Assembly: GCF_905197185.1 (NCBI RefSeq)
Contig: NZ_CAJJXW010000002.1
Reading direction: 5' to 3' (one strand)
Length of the DNA stretch: 64,000 nucleotides
DNA from: Megamonas sp905197185
GTDB taxonomy: Bacteria; Bacillota; Negativicutes; Selenomonadales; Selenomonadaceae
Numbering within the stretch: the stretch's first letter is position 1; each line of letters begins with the position of its first letter. Shown piece after piece: positions 17,130 to 26,715 of this stretch. Both the position numbers and the translations under genes were made by a program. The notes under the pieces are model-generated. The model was not told the origin of the DNA. It searched no databases and worked only from the letters and a program-made list of their open reading frames with translations.

Positions 17130-17912
17130 TTATAAACATTGTTCAGTTCTGCCGATGATATCATCTTGAGTTTTCTTAGACAAAACATTGAAAAAGGCAC
17201 TATAACCTGCTATGCGTACGATTAAATCTTTATGTTTTTCTGGGTGTTTTTGTGCATCAATTAAAGTTTCTCTCGATACGATATTATATTGAACATGATA
17301 TCCATGCAATCTATTGAAGAAGGCACGAATTAACATTTCTAATTTTTGTTTATTTTCTTCTGTAGAAAGCATTTGCGGTGTCATTTTTTGATTTAATAAC
17401 ACTCCACCAGTTATTTTTTCTGTTGGCAATTTAGCAACAGATTTAAATACAGCTGTTGGGCCATTTTTATCTGCATTATGTGCAGGGCTACAACCTTCCG
17501 CAAGTGGTTCATAAGCATTTCTTCCATCAGGTGTCGCCATTGTTCCCATACCTTGACCTACATTAGCACTAATTGAAGATGTACCGCCATAGCGAATACC
17601 ACCGATTGGACCTCTATGATAACGAGTATTTGGATATTTTTTGATTTCATCTAAATAAGAATCATAAGCTTCAACTACAAGATTATCTACATAATCAATA
17701 TCATTACCATATTTGGGCACTTCATCAATCAACATTGCTTGAATTTTTTTATTTTCATCAGATTGGAAATCATCTAAAATAGCGTTCCAAAGTTGAGTTG
17801 GTGTGATTTTCTTTTCTTCAAAAACTAATTTTTTAATTGCAGCTAAAGAGTCTGCCATATTGGCAATACCAACGTAACCGTTTTGACTGAAAGTGAAAAA
17901 TTTTCTAAGCAT
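17130..17912 (-). pseudogene. C-terminal fragment of a glycyl radical enzyme (PflD/glycerol dehydratase-like)
   Basis: The 260 residues match only the last third of a glycyl radical enzyme, a family usually about 750-800 residues long. The NGYVGIANMADSLAAIKKL segment resembles diol or glycerol dehydratase-type members, and the radical glycine motif VRIAGYS lies near the C-terminus. The active-site Cys region is absent, so it cannot catalyse. Homology begins right at the ATG (17912), exactly where a DeoR-like fragment on the opposite strand begins. An AAAGGA eight bases before this ATG is probably fortuitous but could allow a short radical-domain protein to be made. Stand-alone radical domains (the YfiD/GrcA type) exist but are far shorter. 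Confidence 0.8.
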
Positions 17913-18029
17913 AGCGTTGTTCCTTTAAATTTAAAAGACAGTGTAACAATAGTAATAACTGATGATAATATCACAGATACCATCAAAGCTGAATTAGAAA
18001 GTAAATCCATCCAAGTTATAATTTCATAG
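17910..18029 (+). pseudogene. C-terminal fragment of a DeoR-family regulator
   Basis: A plus-strand frame from about 17910 to TAG 18027-18029 reads SVVPLNLKDSVTIVITDD and ends with ELESKSIQVIIS. This is the usual tail of DeoR-family sugar regulators (PL...D.VITDD..., ending in G/S-VEVII). No start codon or N-terminal helix-turn-helix is present. It is the mirror of the glycyl radical fragment. A deletion removing the 5' ends of two divergent genes would explain both. Confidence 0.6.
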
Positions 18030-18041
18030 AGAATAATAAAA

Positions 18042-18073
18042 AAATAGCATTATCTTTAAAGATAATGCTATTT
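18042..18073. terminator. Bidirectional terminator between the DeoR remnant and the DEAD-box gene
   Basis: A near-perfect palindrome (AAATAGCATTATCTTT and its complement) is flanked by A and T runs. It serves both convergent units. Confidence 0.8.
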
Positions 18074-18111
18074 TTATTGCTAACTTTATATTTATTTTTT
18101 ATTTACTTTTA

Positions 18112-19701
18112 TTATTTACCTTTTGCTGGTTCAATATTTAATTTATAACCTTTAATAGTATTTCTATGCATTACAGATATTACTTTTTCAGCTATATCTT
18201 TTGGAACTTCTACAAATGTGAATTTATCATAAATATTGATTACACCGATTATACTTCCTGGAATATCAACTTCTGAAGCAAATGTACGTACGATATCCTG
18301 CGGGCGAATACCTTGTTTACGTCCAATATTTAAGAATAAACGTACCATGCCAGGTGCTGCACCTGTATTTTCAAAACGTTCATCTAAAACTTTGTCTTCT
18401 TTTTCTTTTACACCTTCAATAGAAAGTTGTAAAGCTGCTGCTGCAATATCTACATAATCAAAACCTTCATTGGCAATATCAGAAATAATTAAATGATAAT
18501 CTGCATACGTATTATTATTTAATGTTTTTAATAAACGTTCTTTTATTGCTTCTTTTTGACGTTCAATAACATCAGCAGGTGTTGGAAGTTCTCCTCGTAT
18601 CATGCGAGATTTTGTCATGCGTTCAATTAATTTTAATTGACGATATTCTTTTGGTTCAATGAAAGTAACCGCAATACCAGTACGGCCAGCACGACCAGTA
18701 CGACCTATACGATGTACATATGATTCATGGTCTTGTGGAATGTCAAAATTGATTACATGACTGATATCATCTATATCAATACCACGAGCAGCTACATCTG
18801 TTGCAATTAAAATTTCAAGTTTCCCTTCACGGAAACGACGCATAACGCGGTCACGCTGTGCTTGACTCATATCACCATGTAAGCTACCAGCCATATAACC
18901 ACGAACTTGTAATGAAGCTTGAAGGTCATCAACATTTTTCTTTGTACGGCAGAAAATAATATATTTACCACTATCTTCTATATCAAGTACACGACAAAGA
19001 CCTTCAAATTTGTCACGAGTTTCAAAATATAATTGGTCAACTGATGGCACTGTAAGCTGTTCACGACTGATCATTACTTTTTGCGGATTATGCATATAGC
19101 TACGTGCTAATTTTTCAATTGGTGCTGGCATTGTCGCAGAGAATAATAAAGTTTGACGAGTTTCACTTTGTGCCAAATTTGACATGATTTCTTCAATATC
19201 TTCAATAAAGCCCATATCGAGCATTTCATCAGCTTCATCTAAGATGAGCATTTTTACATGGTCAAGTTTTATAGTATTACGACGGATATGGTCGATAAGT
19301 CTACCTGGAGTACCTACTACAACTTTTACGCCAAAACGGAGAGCTCTAATTTGACGGTCTATCATCTGACCACCATATACAGGTAAAGTTTTTACACGTT
19401 TATATTTACCAATTTTATTAAATTCTTCTGCAATCTGAATAGCGAGCTCACGTGTTGGTGTCAATACTAAAGCTTGAATGTATTTATTTTTTTCATCAAT
19501 CTTTTCAATAGTTGGAATACCAAACGCTGCTGTTTTACCTGTACCTGTTTGGGCTTGTCCTATAACGTCGTGACCTTCTAATGCTAAAGGTATTGTCTGT
19601 GCTTGAATTGGAGATGGTTCTTCAAATCCCATATCACGAACAGCATTTAATACCTTTTTACTTAATTGCATATCTTCAAATTTAATAATTTTTTCTTCCA
19701 A
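18112..19701 (-). CDS. DEAD-box ATP-dependent RNA helicase (CshA/DeaD type)
   Basis: This 529-residue RNA helicase unwinds structured RNA and is typically tied to ribosome assembly, mRNA decay and cold growth. The Q motif, AQTGTGKT (Walker A), DEAD and SAT motifs lie in the first RecA domain. ARGIDI and HRIGRTGRAG lie in the second. The C-terminal part (about 450-525) is a DbpA-type RNA-binding domain (MVRLFLNIGRKQGI...), as in DeaD and DbpA. The start at 19701 has AGGAGG upstream. It is a likely single gene or the last of the rimO-cinA unit, 51 bases from cinA. Confidence 0.93.
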   Translation of the reverse strand: MEEKIIKFEDMQLSKKVLNAVRDMGFEEPSPIQAQTIPLALEGHDVIGQAQTGTGKTAAFGIPTIEKIDEKNKYIQALVLTPTRELAIQIAEEFNKIGKYKRVKTLPVYGGQMIDRQIRALRFGVKVVVGTPGRLIDHIRRNTIKLDHVKMLILDEADEMLDMGFIEDIEEIMSNLAQSETRQTLLFSATMPAPIEKLARSYMHNPQKVMISREQLTVPSVDQLYFETRDKFEGLCRVLDIEDSGKYIIFCRTKKNVDDLQASLQVRGYMAGSLHGDMSQAQRDRVMRRFREGKLEILIATDVAARGIDIDDISHVINFDIPQDHESYVHRIGRTGRAGRTGIAVTFIEPKEYRQLKLIERMTKSRMIRGELPTPADVIERQKEAIKERLLKTLNNNTYADYHLIISDIANEGFDYVDIAAAALQLSIEGVKEKEDKVLDERFENTGAAPGMVRLFLNIGRKQGIRPQDIVRTFASEVDIPGSIIGVINIYDKFTFVEVPKDIAEKVISVMHRNTIKGYKLNIEPAKGK

Positions 19702-19752
19702 AAATAGTCCTCCTATTTACTTTATTCCTTCATATCAAAGAAATATAATCCA

Positions 19753-20994
19753 TCATTTATTTTTAATATATTGTCTTATCATTTCTAATGCTTGCTGAGT
19801 TGAACGATATCGTATACGTGCTCTGTCGCCTGAAAAAATATTTTCTTTTACTACTGTACCATTTTTACCAGCAATTGCAATATAAACTAGACCTACAGGC
19901 TTTTTATCTGTACCACCAGTAGGACCTGCTATACCAGTTATACCCACACCAAGGCTAGAGCCTATAGTTTTTCTTATACCTTCAGCCATTTGTTTAGCTA
20001 CTTCTGGTGATACTGCACCCTTTGTATTTAAAATATCTTTATCTACATCGAGAAATTTCATTTTAGCTTCATTGCTATAGGTAACAATACTGCCTTTGAT
20101 ATACATAGAACTACCAGAAATAGATGTCAATCTACTAGCTAACATTCCGCCAGTACAAGATTCAGCACAAGCTACAGTCAAGCAATTATCTTTCAATAAT
20201 TTAGCCACAACTTCTACCATATCTTCATCATCAACTGCATAGATATATTCACCTACACGAGCTCTTACTTGCGTTTCTACTTCAGCAATCATTTTTTCAG
20301 CTTCTTTTTTATCTTGTGCCTTTGCTGTGATGCGAATGATTACCCCTTCTGGTCGAATAAGTAGAGCTAATGTCGGATTAGACTGGGCTAAAATCAAATC
20401 TTTTATCTTTGTCTCTAATAAAGACTCTCCTATACCACAAGTATTTAATACTTTAGATACAATTACATGTTTAAAACCGAATTTTCTTTGTAAAAACGGC
20501 TTTAGACTGCGTTCAAACATATCTTTCATTTCACTTGGTGGGCCTGGCAAATTAATTAAATATTTACCATTATTTTCCAAGACAACACCAGAAGCTATAC
20601 CATTATAATTTAAAAATACTTCTGCACCTTCTGGAAGTGTTACCTGACGCAAATTATTTTCAGTCCAGACAACATGTCTTTGAGCAAAATGTTCGTCCAT
20701 GCGTCGTTTACTTTCGGCATGGATTTTTAATTTACGTCCAAAAATCTCTGCTGATACTTCTTTTGTTATATCACCTTGTGTTGGCCCTAAACCGCCAGAA
20801 GTTATGACGATATCTGCTCTAGACAAAGCATGTTCCAATACTTCTTTCATGCGATCATGATTATCGCCAACAGTCGTTTGATAAACTACATCAAAACCTA
20901 ATTCATTAAGACGAGTTGACATATATGCTACATTCGTATTGATTACTTGCCCTAATAACAATTCACTACCTGTAGTTACAATTTCTACTATCAT
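19753..20994 (-). CDS. cinA: CinA family protein (NMN deamidase / ADP-ribose pyrophosphatase)
   Basis: The protein has 413 residues and two domains. Residues 1-170 are a MoCF-binding-like domain (TSGGLGPTQGDITKE, LPGPPSEM). Residues about 255-410 are the C-terminal PncC-type NMN amidohydrolase domain (CAESCTGGMLASRLT, GITGIAGPTGG). The family salvages pyridine nucleotides and, in competent bacteria, is co-expressed with recA. Here it follows rimO by 26 bases, so it is in the same operon. Confidence 0.93.
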   Translation of the reverse strand: MIVEIVTTGSELLLGQVINTNVAYMSTRLNELGFDVVYQTTVGDNHDRMKEVLEHALSRADIVITSGGLGPTQGDITKEVSAEIFGRKLKIHAESKRRMDEHFAQRHVVWTENNLRQVTLPEGAEVFLNYNGIASGVVLENNGKYLINLPGPPSEMKDMFERSLKPFLQRKFGFKHVIVSKVLNTCGIGESLLETKIKDLILAQSNPTLALLIRPEGVIIRITAKAQDKKEAEKMIAEVETQVRARVGEYIYAVDDEDMVEVVAKLLKDNCLTVACAESCTGGMLASRLTSISGSSMYIKGSIVTYSNEAKMKFLDVDKDILNTKGAVSPEVAKQMAEGIRKTIGSSLGVGITGIAGPTGGTDKKPVGLVYIAIAGKNGTVVKENIFSGDRARIRYRSTQQALEMIRQYIKNK

Positions 20995-21020
20995 CTAAAA
21001 CTCATCTCCAATTAAATTAT

Positions 21021-22361
21021 TTATGCATCTACGCGTTCACCCACTACGTCATAATCAAAGCCCTGTAAAATTTTGACTTTAACAATATCACCTGGCTGAC
21101 TGATATCATCACCTTCGATAAATACTTGACCATCTACATCTGGAGCCTCACGATAAGAACGACCATATGCCATATGCTGTTCATCATCGCGACCTTCAAT
21201 CAATACATCAAGGATTTTGCCTTCCATTTCAATATTGATAGTTTCAGAAATTTTGCTTTGAAGGCTCATCAAATCATGATAGCGTTCTTGCATTATATTT
21301 TCATCAACCTGATTTGGCATATCATAAGCAGGTGTTCCTTCTTCACGAGAATAAGAGAAAATACCCACTTTATCAAAACGCTGTTTTTCTACAAAATTAC
21401 GAAGTGTAGTATATTGAGAATCTGTTTCTCCAGGGAAACCAACAATAAAGCTAGAACGAATTACAACACCTGGAATGCGTGTACGTAATTTGTCCAATAA
21501 TTCTTCTACACTTTCTTTTGTATCACTGCGACGCATACGTTTTAGCACATCATTATGTGCATGCTGTAATGGTAAATCTACATAGTTACAGATTTTTTCC
21601 TCACTGGCAATCAAATCAATTAATTCATCTGTAAATGTATGTGGATAAGCGTATTGTATACGCAACCATTTTACTTTTTCAATCTTAACCAATTCTTTTA
21701 ATAATTCCACTAAAGATGGCTTACCATAAATATCTCTACCATAGTATGTTGTATCTTGAGCAATAATATTAAATTCTTTTACACCTTTTTCGGCTAAAGC
21801 TTCAACTTCTTGTTTAATATCTTCAATAGTACGACTGCGATAATTGCCACGTACATACGGAATAGCACAATATGCACAACGATGATTACAACCTTCAGCA
21901 ATTTTAATATATGCACTATAAAATGGAGTAGTAAAAATACGAGGTGTTGAAGCTGTATAAATTTCTTTAGATTCACCTGTAATCAATACACGTTTTCTTT
22001 CTTGAATAGTAGCTTCAACAGCTTCCATAATACGGCTCCATGCACCAGTGCCAACAATAGCATCTACTTCAGGAAATTCTTCTAATAATTCCTGACCATA
22101 ACGCTGCCCCATACAACCAGCGATAATTAAAGAACGACATTTTCCTTTGCCCTCTTGTTTGTATTCTGCCATATTTAAAATAGTTGTAATTGATTCTTCT
22201 TTAGCAGACTGAATAAAAGTACATGTATTTACAATCAAAATATCAGCTTTTGCTGGTTCAGATGTAATTTCTATATTATTTTTGGCTAAAATACCTAGCA
22301 TCACTTCTGTGTCTACTAAGTTTTTAGAACAACCTAAACTTATAAATCCAGCTTTTAACAT
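21021..22361 (-). CDS. rimO: Ribosomal protein S12 methylthiotransferase RimO
   Basis: This radical-SAM enzyme adds a methylthio group to an aspartate of ribosomal protein S12. An N-terminal UPF0004 domain binds a second 4Fe-4S cluster (SLGCSKNLVDTE). The radical-SAM triad is CNHRCAYC near residue 145, and a TRAM domain covers about 380-446. The start at 22361 (MLKAGFISL) is chosen because AGGAGGAGA precedes it. A longer frame from 22382 would contain that ribosome site. The protein is 446 residues. Confidence 0.94.
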   Translation of the reverse strand: MLKAGFISLGCSKNLVDTEVMLGILAKNNIEITSEPAKADILIVNTCTFIQSAKEESITTILNMAEYKQEGKGKCRSLIIAGCMGQRYGQELLEEFPEVDAIVGTGAWSRIMEAVEATIQERKRVLITGESKEIYTASTPRIFTTPFYSAYIKIAEGCNHRCAYCAIPYVRGNYRSRTIEDIKQEVEALAEKGVKEFNIIAQDTTYYGRDIYGKPSLVELLKELVKIEKVKWLRIQYAYPHTFTDELIDLIASEEKICNYVDLPLQHAHNDVLKRMRRSDTKESVEELLDKLRTRIPGVVIRSSFIVGFPGETDSQYTTLRNFVEKQRFDKVGIFSYSREEGTPAYDMPNQVDENIMQERYHDLMSLQSKISETINIEMEGKILDVLIEGRDDEQHMAYGRSYREAPDVDGQVFIEGDDISQPGDIVKVKILQGFDYDVVGERVDA

Positions 22362-22397
22362 ATTTTCTCCTCCTGAGCCCAAGCTCTTTTAATTATT

Positions 22398-23441
22398 TTA
22401 ATTTTTTAAACGTATATTTGTTACCCATTCATCTAAAATAGCTTTTCTAGCATTATCATCAAAGATATTATTTTTAGCTAAAAATTTTATATTTTTACCA
22501 GCAAATTCTTTATACGTCAAAGATGTATAATTTGTTGGCACATAATAATAACGATTTTTTTGTAAACTTATTTGAACATCATCGCCCAATAACCATTTAA
22601 TAAAGTGATTAGCTTCCACTTGTTGTTTACTATCTTTAACTATACCTACTGCTGTTAATTGATAAGCTGTTCCATCTTTAGGATAAATGATATTCAACGG
22701 ATAATTATCATTTATATATCGTATAGCTTCACTTTGAACTGATACAGCTATATCAGCTTCGCCCATGCCAACCATACGTACAGGCGTAGATAAATATTTA
22801 GCATAGCGAACTACTTTAGGATGAATCTGTTGCATTAACATCATTGTATTTTCTACATTTTTATCTTCACTTAAAGAATATAATACATTTGCAGCTGCTG
22901 ACGCAACCATAAAATCCGTCATGCCTATTTTTATATTATTATTTTGTGCCAATTCATCCCATGTAAGTGGAATATGCCAATTATTTTTCACATAATCTAA
23001 ATTATAACAAAAAACAATAGGATCATACCATACACCAATCCAAGAATTATTTTTATCTTTAAATTGTTCGTTTACGATATCTTCTTCTTCTGAGATATTA
23101 CTCGTTAATTTATTTGCATCACTTAAATTTTCCAACACTCGAGAATCAGTTAATACCATATCTATATTTTCTATATCATCTTGCTGAAAATGATTTAACA
23201 ATTCATCTTTCGATACGGGGATAAAATTTACTTGAATATTAGCTTCTTTTTGATATTCATTAGCAATAATCGAAGCCATCTCTACAGGAATTGTAGTATA
23301 TACTGTTAAAGTTTTTGTTACAGGGATAAATTTATCTGCCACTTGTTTTTTGCCAACACTTTGTGTCATGTAAAGTAAAGATGCTAATACCACAAATAAA
23401 ACGCATAATCCAATTATCAATAAAGGTATATATCTTCGCAT
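22398..23441 (-). CDS. Extracellular solute-binding protein, iron/polyamine type fold
   Basis: This 347-residue protein has an N-terminal membrane anchor (IPLLIIGLCVLFVVLASLLY) and no lipobox cysteine. It is therefore either secreted or stays tethered by the uncleaved segment. The rest is a periplasmic-binding-protein class 2 fold resembling Fe(III)/AfuA-like receptors (LTVYTTIP, DMVLTDSRVL, the late ANHFIKWLLGDDVQ block). No permease or ATPase genes adjoin it, so its transporter and substrate are unknown. It is first in an apparent unit with rimO and cinA, separated from ftsZ by a terminator. Confidence 0.75.
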   Translation of the reverse strand: MRRYIPLLIIGLCVLFVVLASLLYMTQSVGKKQVADKFIPVTKTLTVYTTIPVEMASIIANEYQKEANIQVNFIPVSKDELLNHFQQDDIENIDMVLTDSRVLENLSDANKLTSNISEEEDIVNEQFKDKNNSWIGVWYDPIVFCYNLDYVKNNWHIPLTWDELAQNNNIKIGMTDFMVASAAANVLYSLSEDKNVENTMMLMQQIHPKVVRYAKYLSTPVRMVGMGEADIAVSVQSEAIRYINDNYPLNIIYPKDGTAYQLTAVGIVKDSKQQVEANHFIKWLLGDDVQISLQKNRYYYVPTNYTSLTYKEFAGKNIKFLAKNNIFDDNARKAILDEWVTNIRLKN

Positions 23442-23481
23442 ACTTTCACTTCCTGTAAAATAATTTCTTTGTTGAGCAAAA

Positions 23482-23511
23482 AACAGGCAATCAATGTTAT
23501 GATTGCCTGTT
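23482..23511 (-). terminator. Terminator after ftsZ
   Basis: AACAGGCAATCA pairs with TGATTGCCTGTT, with a T run on the minus strand, just past the ftsZ stop codon. Confidence 0.8.
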
Positions 23512-23518
23512 AATAACT

Positions 23519-24589
23519 CTATTTACTACTATGTCTCATCCATGGTGGAAGATCTGGGAATCCCATTCCCACTTCTTCTACTGCTGGTTGTTTTGGTACT
23601 GAAGGAAATTCAGGTACACCTTCATCAGCATTTTCATCAAATCCTGTAGCTATAACAGTTATTCTTACAGTATCATCAAGAGTTTCATCAATTGCTGTAC
23701 CAAAAATGATATTTGCATCTTCATGTGCTGCTTCAGAAATAATTCTTGATGCTTCATTTACTTGTGCTAATCCTAAGTTTGGACCACCTGTAATATTATA
23801 CAATACGCCTTTTGCCCCTTGGATAGAAGTTTCCAATAATGGACTGTTTACAGCAATTTTTGCTGCATCAATAGCTGCATTATCACCTTGGCCTTCACCT
23901 ATACCCATGAGTGCAGAACCTGCATTGCTCATGATTGTTTTTACGTCGGCAAAGTCAAGATTGATAAGACCTGGAACTGCTATCAAGTCTGAAATACCCT
24001 GTACACCTTGACGAAGAACATCATCTGCGATACGGAAAGCATCTACCATTGAAGTCTTTTTATCAATGATATCCAATAATCTATCATTTGGAATTGTGAT
24101 CAAAGTATCTACATTTGCTTTTAAATTGGCAATACCAGCTTCTGCCTGTTTTAAACGTTTTTTACCTTCAAAAGTGAATGGTCTTGTAACTACACCTACA
24201 GTAAGTGCACCGACTTCTCTAGCACATTCAGCTACGATTGGAGCACCACCTGTACCTGTGCCACCGCCCATACCAGCAGTTACGAAAATCATATCTGCAC
24301 CTTGCAATGCTTTTATGATATCATCGCGATTTTCTTGAGCTGCTTTTTCGCCAATTTCAGGTCTAGCTCCAGCACCTAATCCACGAGTTAATTTTTCACC
24401 AATCTGCATGCGATTTTGTGCCATAGCATGAACTAATGCTTGAGCATCTGTATTAATCGCTATGAATTCTACTCCTTTTAAACCAGAAGCAATCATTCTA
24501 TTTACGGCATTATTACCGCCACCACCAACGCCAACTACTTTTATTTTCGCAATTGGCTCCATTTCTTGTTCCTGATCAAACTCAAACAC
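23519..24589 (-). CDS. ftsZ: Cell division protein FtsZ
   Basis: This tubulin-like GTPase forms the Z ring. The tubulin signature GGGTGTGGAP lies at residues 108-117, and the N-terminal glycine loop is VGGGGNNAVNRM. Length is 356 residues, with a short C-terminal tail (FPDLPPWMRHSSK) in the place of the conserved FtsZ C-terminal peptide. The start is GTG at 24589, supported by GGGGGT seven bases upstream. It is transcribed from its own promoter, not directly from the upstream cell-wall operon. ftsA, the usual neighbour, is absent. Confidence 0.97.
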   Translation of the reverse strand: MFEFDQEQEMEPIAKIKVVGVGGGGNNAVNRMIASGLKGVEFIAINTDAQALVHAMAQNRMQIGEKLTRGLGAGARPEIGEKAAQENRDDIIKALQGADMIFVTAGMGGGTGTGGAPIVAECAREVGALTVGVVTRPFTFEGKKRLKQAEAGIANLKANVDTLITIPNDRLLDIIDKKTSMVDAFRIADDVLRQGVQGISDLIAVPGLINLDFADVKTIMSNAGSALMGIGEGQGDNAAIDAAKIAVNSPLLETSIQGAKGVLYNITGGPNLGLAQVNEASRIISEAAHEDANIIFGTAIDETLDDTVRITVIATGFDENADEGVPEFPSVPKQPAVEEVGMGFPDLPPWMRHSSK

Positions 24590-24743
24590 AACTGTTACCC
24601 CCAGTTCTTTATCCTCATAGATTTCTTATTTGTAAATATAATTTCTATTAAAATATTTGTTTCAAAAATACTATAATTTAATTTATTATTTGTTAATCAA
24701 ATTATATTTATCTTTGTTTAAAAAATAATGCACTTAATAACTA

Positions 24744-24772
24744 ATTATATACCAAAATAAATAATTAGCCAA
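24744..24772 (-). promoter_or_regulatory. Candidate ftsZ promoter
   Basis: On the minus strand TTGGCT (24772-24767), a 17-base spacer and TATAAT (24749-24744). The resulting leader is about 150 bases. Confidence 0.5.
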
Positions 24773-24837
24773 TATCATATTTTTTCATTTTAGTACTTAG
24801 CTAAAACAAAATATTTTAATCTCTCTATATATGTAAT

Positions 24838-24907
24838 AAAAAAGCTCTTAATCCATCGATTAAACAGCTAATATAAAATTAAACTATTATCTTATTGGTA
24901 TTAAGAG
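24838..24907 (-). terminator. Possible terminator after sbp
   Basis: CTCTTAAT and ATTAAGAG arms are followed by six T on the minus strand. The loop is long (about 47 bases), so efficiency is doubtful. Confidence 0.35.
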
Positions 24908-24915
24908 ACTTCATT

Positions 24916-25257
24916 TTATCGATTGAATAAATATAATTTTACTATATCTAAATCCTGCAATAATTTAAATCCTAAAGCTAATAAAACTACATAATATAAG
25001 TCCAATCCTAAATTATCACCAATAAATACAAATAAAACTACAATTATTACATTGACAAAAAAATTCATAACAAAAATTTTACTATTAAATTTTTCTTTAA
25101 TTATTGAACGAAATGCATTGCATACAGATTCTATACCAGCCAATATAGCTACAGAAAATAATTTATTATATTCTACAGGTATAATTATCGGCATCATATG
25201 ACCTATAATACCCCCTAATAAACCTGCTATTATACATAAGATAACTATATATTTCAT
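24916..25257 (-). CDS. Small basic protein family (DUF1290)
   Basis: This 113-residue protein has three to four membrane segments. It matches the small basic protein (Sbp/YlxX) found beside ftsZ in Firmicutes. The GLLGGIIGHMMP start and the IESVCNAFRSIIKEKFNSKIFV loop are typical. Its role is unknown but is linked to division by position. It follows the DUF881 gene by 20 bases. Confidence 0.85.
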   Translation of the reverse strand: MKYIVILCIIAGLLGGIIGHMMPIIIPVEYNKLFSVAILAGIESVCNAFRSIIKEKFNSKIFVMNFFVNVIIVVLFVFIGDNLGLDLYYVVLLALGFKLLQDLDIVKLYLFNR

Positions 25258-25277
25258 AAAAATCTCCTAAAACCTTC

Positions 25278-25955
25278 TCATGGGGATATAGATGTCACAT
25301 ATTTAAATTCTGTAGCACCTTTATATGCAGGAATAACTATATTATTATCCTTTTTTATATCTATTTTTATTCCCCATACACTCAAACTCTCCGCTACGCC
25401 ACCACGCATATTTATAGCATCTTCCATGCTTTTTGCATTTCCTATGGCTTTTATCACAAATGGAGCTGCTACTCTAGTGTTATTCACTGAAATAGTCGGC
25501 CCTGCACAGCGTATCTCTGAAGTCGAAATCAGTCTTTGATCATTTAATGATATTGCTTCAGCTCCAGCAGCTCTCAATTCATTAATTACTTTCAAAACAT
25601 CTTCATCATGAATTATATATAGATTAGTATTATCCGTACTTGATATATTTTTTTTACTATCCTCTATGGATAACACCACTCCAGGACCTTTAACAGCGGT
25701 AGTTCCTGCTAAAAAATTGACTTTTTGTGGAAACTCATTATGCACATTATTATCTTCTTTTAATCTTACAACTTCTACTTTTAATTCATCACGTTCTTGT
25801 TCTGTACGCAATAACATATCAGATAATTTTTCTATTCTTTGATATTGAGTAGATGTTTTTAAATTATCTTGAGACGTCTTTAATTCAATAGACACCATAA
25901 AACCCAATAAAAAGCATATCAAAATTATCGAATAAAATTTTGTATACTTAATCAT
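25278..25955 (-). CDS. DUF881 family protein (YlxW-like)
   Basis: This 225-residue protein has one N-terminal membrane anchor (about 8-24), a coiled-coil stretch (about 30-70), then the DUF881 domain. That domain includes KGPGVVLSIEDS, INELRAAGAEAISLNDQRL and CAGPTISVN. In Firmicutes one or two copies lie between divIB and sbp/ftsA. The function is unknown. It starts ten bases after ftsQ ends. Confidence 0.85.
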   Translation of the reverse strand: MIKYTKFYSIILICFLLGFMVSIELKTSQDNLKTSTQYQRIEKLSDMLLRTEQERDELKVEVVRLKEDNNVHNEFPQKVNFLAGTTAVKGPGVVLSIEDSKKNISSTDNTNLYIIHDEDVLKVINELRAAGAEAISLNDQRLISTSEIRCAGPTISVNNTRVAAPFVIKAIGNAKSMEDAINMRGGVAESLSVWGIKIDIKKDNNIVIPAYKGATEFKYVTSISP

Positions 25956-25964
25956 TATTTAGCC

Positions 25965-26705
25965 TCATTGTTTTATCTTTAAAACCGGTCGAGAATAACT
26001 AAAATCTATATATTCAATTGGAATATTTGTTACTTTCATATCATTAAAAAATTCATTTGTTTTATTTGCTAGTTCTTCTGGATTTTCTATTTTTCCCAAA
26101 ATAATTTTTGTACCATTCATTGTATATGCTTCAATATTATCCACATTGGCAATATTTATCTGCATAATCTGTTGTAATAATTCTGGCTTCAAATATCCTA
26201 AATAATCTAAAACTTTGTTTATGGCTTCATTTTCTACCTTATCACCAGTATAAACATCTTCTAAAAAAACACCTATAATAACAGGCTTTTGTATTTTTTT
26301 AGGATCTTTATATGTGTCTATGATCATGCTATTCTTGTCTAAATCAACATAACCATAATTACAACTAACAACTGCGAGCGGTGTTCTTTCTACAATTTCG
26401 ATATTTAAACAATTAGGAAAATCTCTCCAAACTTTAGCAGTATCTATACGCAAATCACTTTGCAAATAATTTTGAATAACATCTGTTTGTACAGAAAAAA
26501 TATTTAAAGGCTCTCTTATTCTAGCTATTTTTAATACATCTTCTCGAGGTAAATATGTATTTCCAATAACTTTTACATAGCCTATCTTTAAAATAGGTGA
26601 ATTAATTATAAAAATAATTGCTAGTATAGCAAAGAGGCCAATAAGGCCTCTTTTTAAATTTTTCTTGGCAATTAAACTTTTTGATTTAACTTGTTTTTTT
26701 ACCAT
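25965..26705 (-). CDS. ftsQ: Cell division protein FtsQ/DivIB
   Basis: This 246-residue protein has a cytoplasmic basic tail, one membrane helix (about 19-38), a POTRA domain (IGYVKVIGNTYLPREDVLKIA) and an FtsQ beta domain. It forms the divisome core with FtsL and FtsB, which normally recruits FtsW and FtsI. Neither of those is encoded in this cluster. It sits 11 bases downstream of ddl. Confidence 0.88.
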   Translation of the reverse strand: MVKKQVKSKSLIAKKNLKRGLIGLFAILAIIFIINSPILKIGYVKVIGNTYLPREDVLKIARIREPLNIFSVQTDVIQNYLQSDLRIDTAKVWRDFPNCLNIEIVERTPLAVVSCNYGYVDLDKNSMIIDTYKDPKKIQKPVIIGVFLEDVYTGDKVENEAINKVLDYLGYLKPELLQQIMQINIANVDNIEAYTMNGTKIILGKIENPEELANKTNEFFNDMKVTNIPIEYIDFSYSRPVLKIKQ

Positions 26706-26715
26706 AAATTATTCC

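Larger units (their letters stand above)
24590..24915. other. 326-base region between sbp and ftsZ, no gene
   Basis: This very AT-rich stretch has no coding frame. It contains the candidate ftsZ promoter (24744-24772), an ftsZ leader of about 150 bases, and the weak terminator of the upstream operon. In many Firmicutes ftsA occupies this position. Confidence 0.6.
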
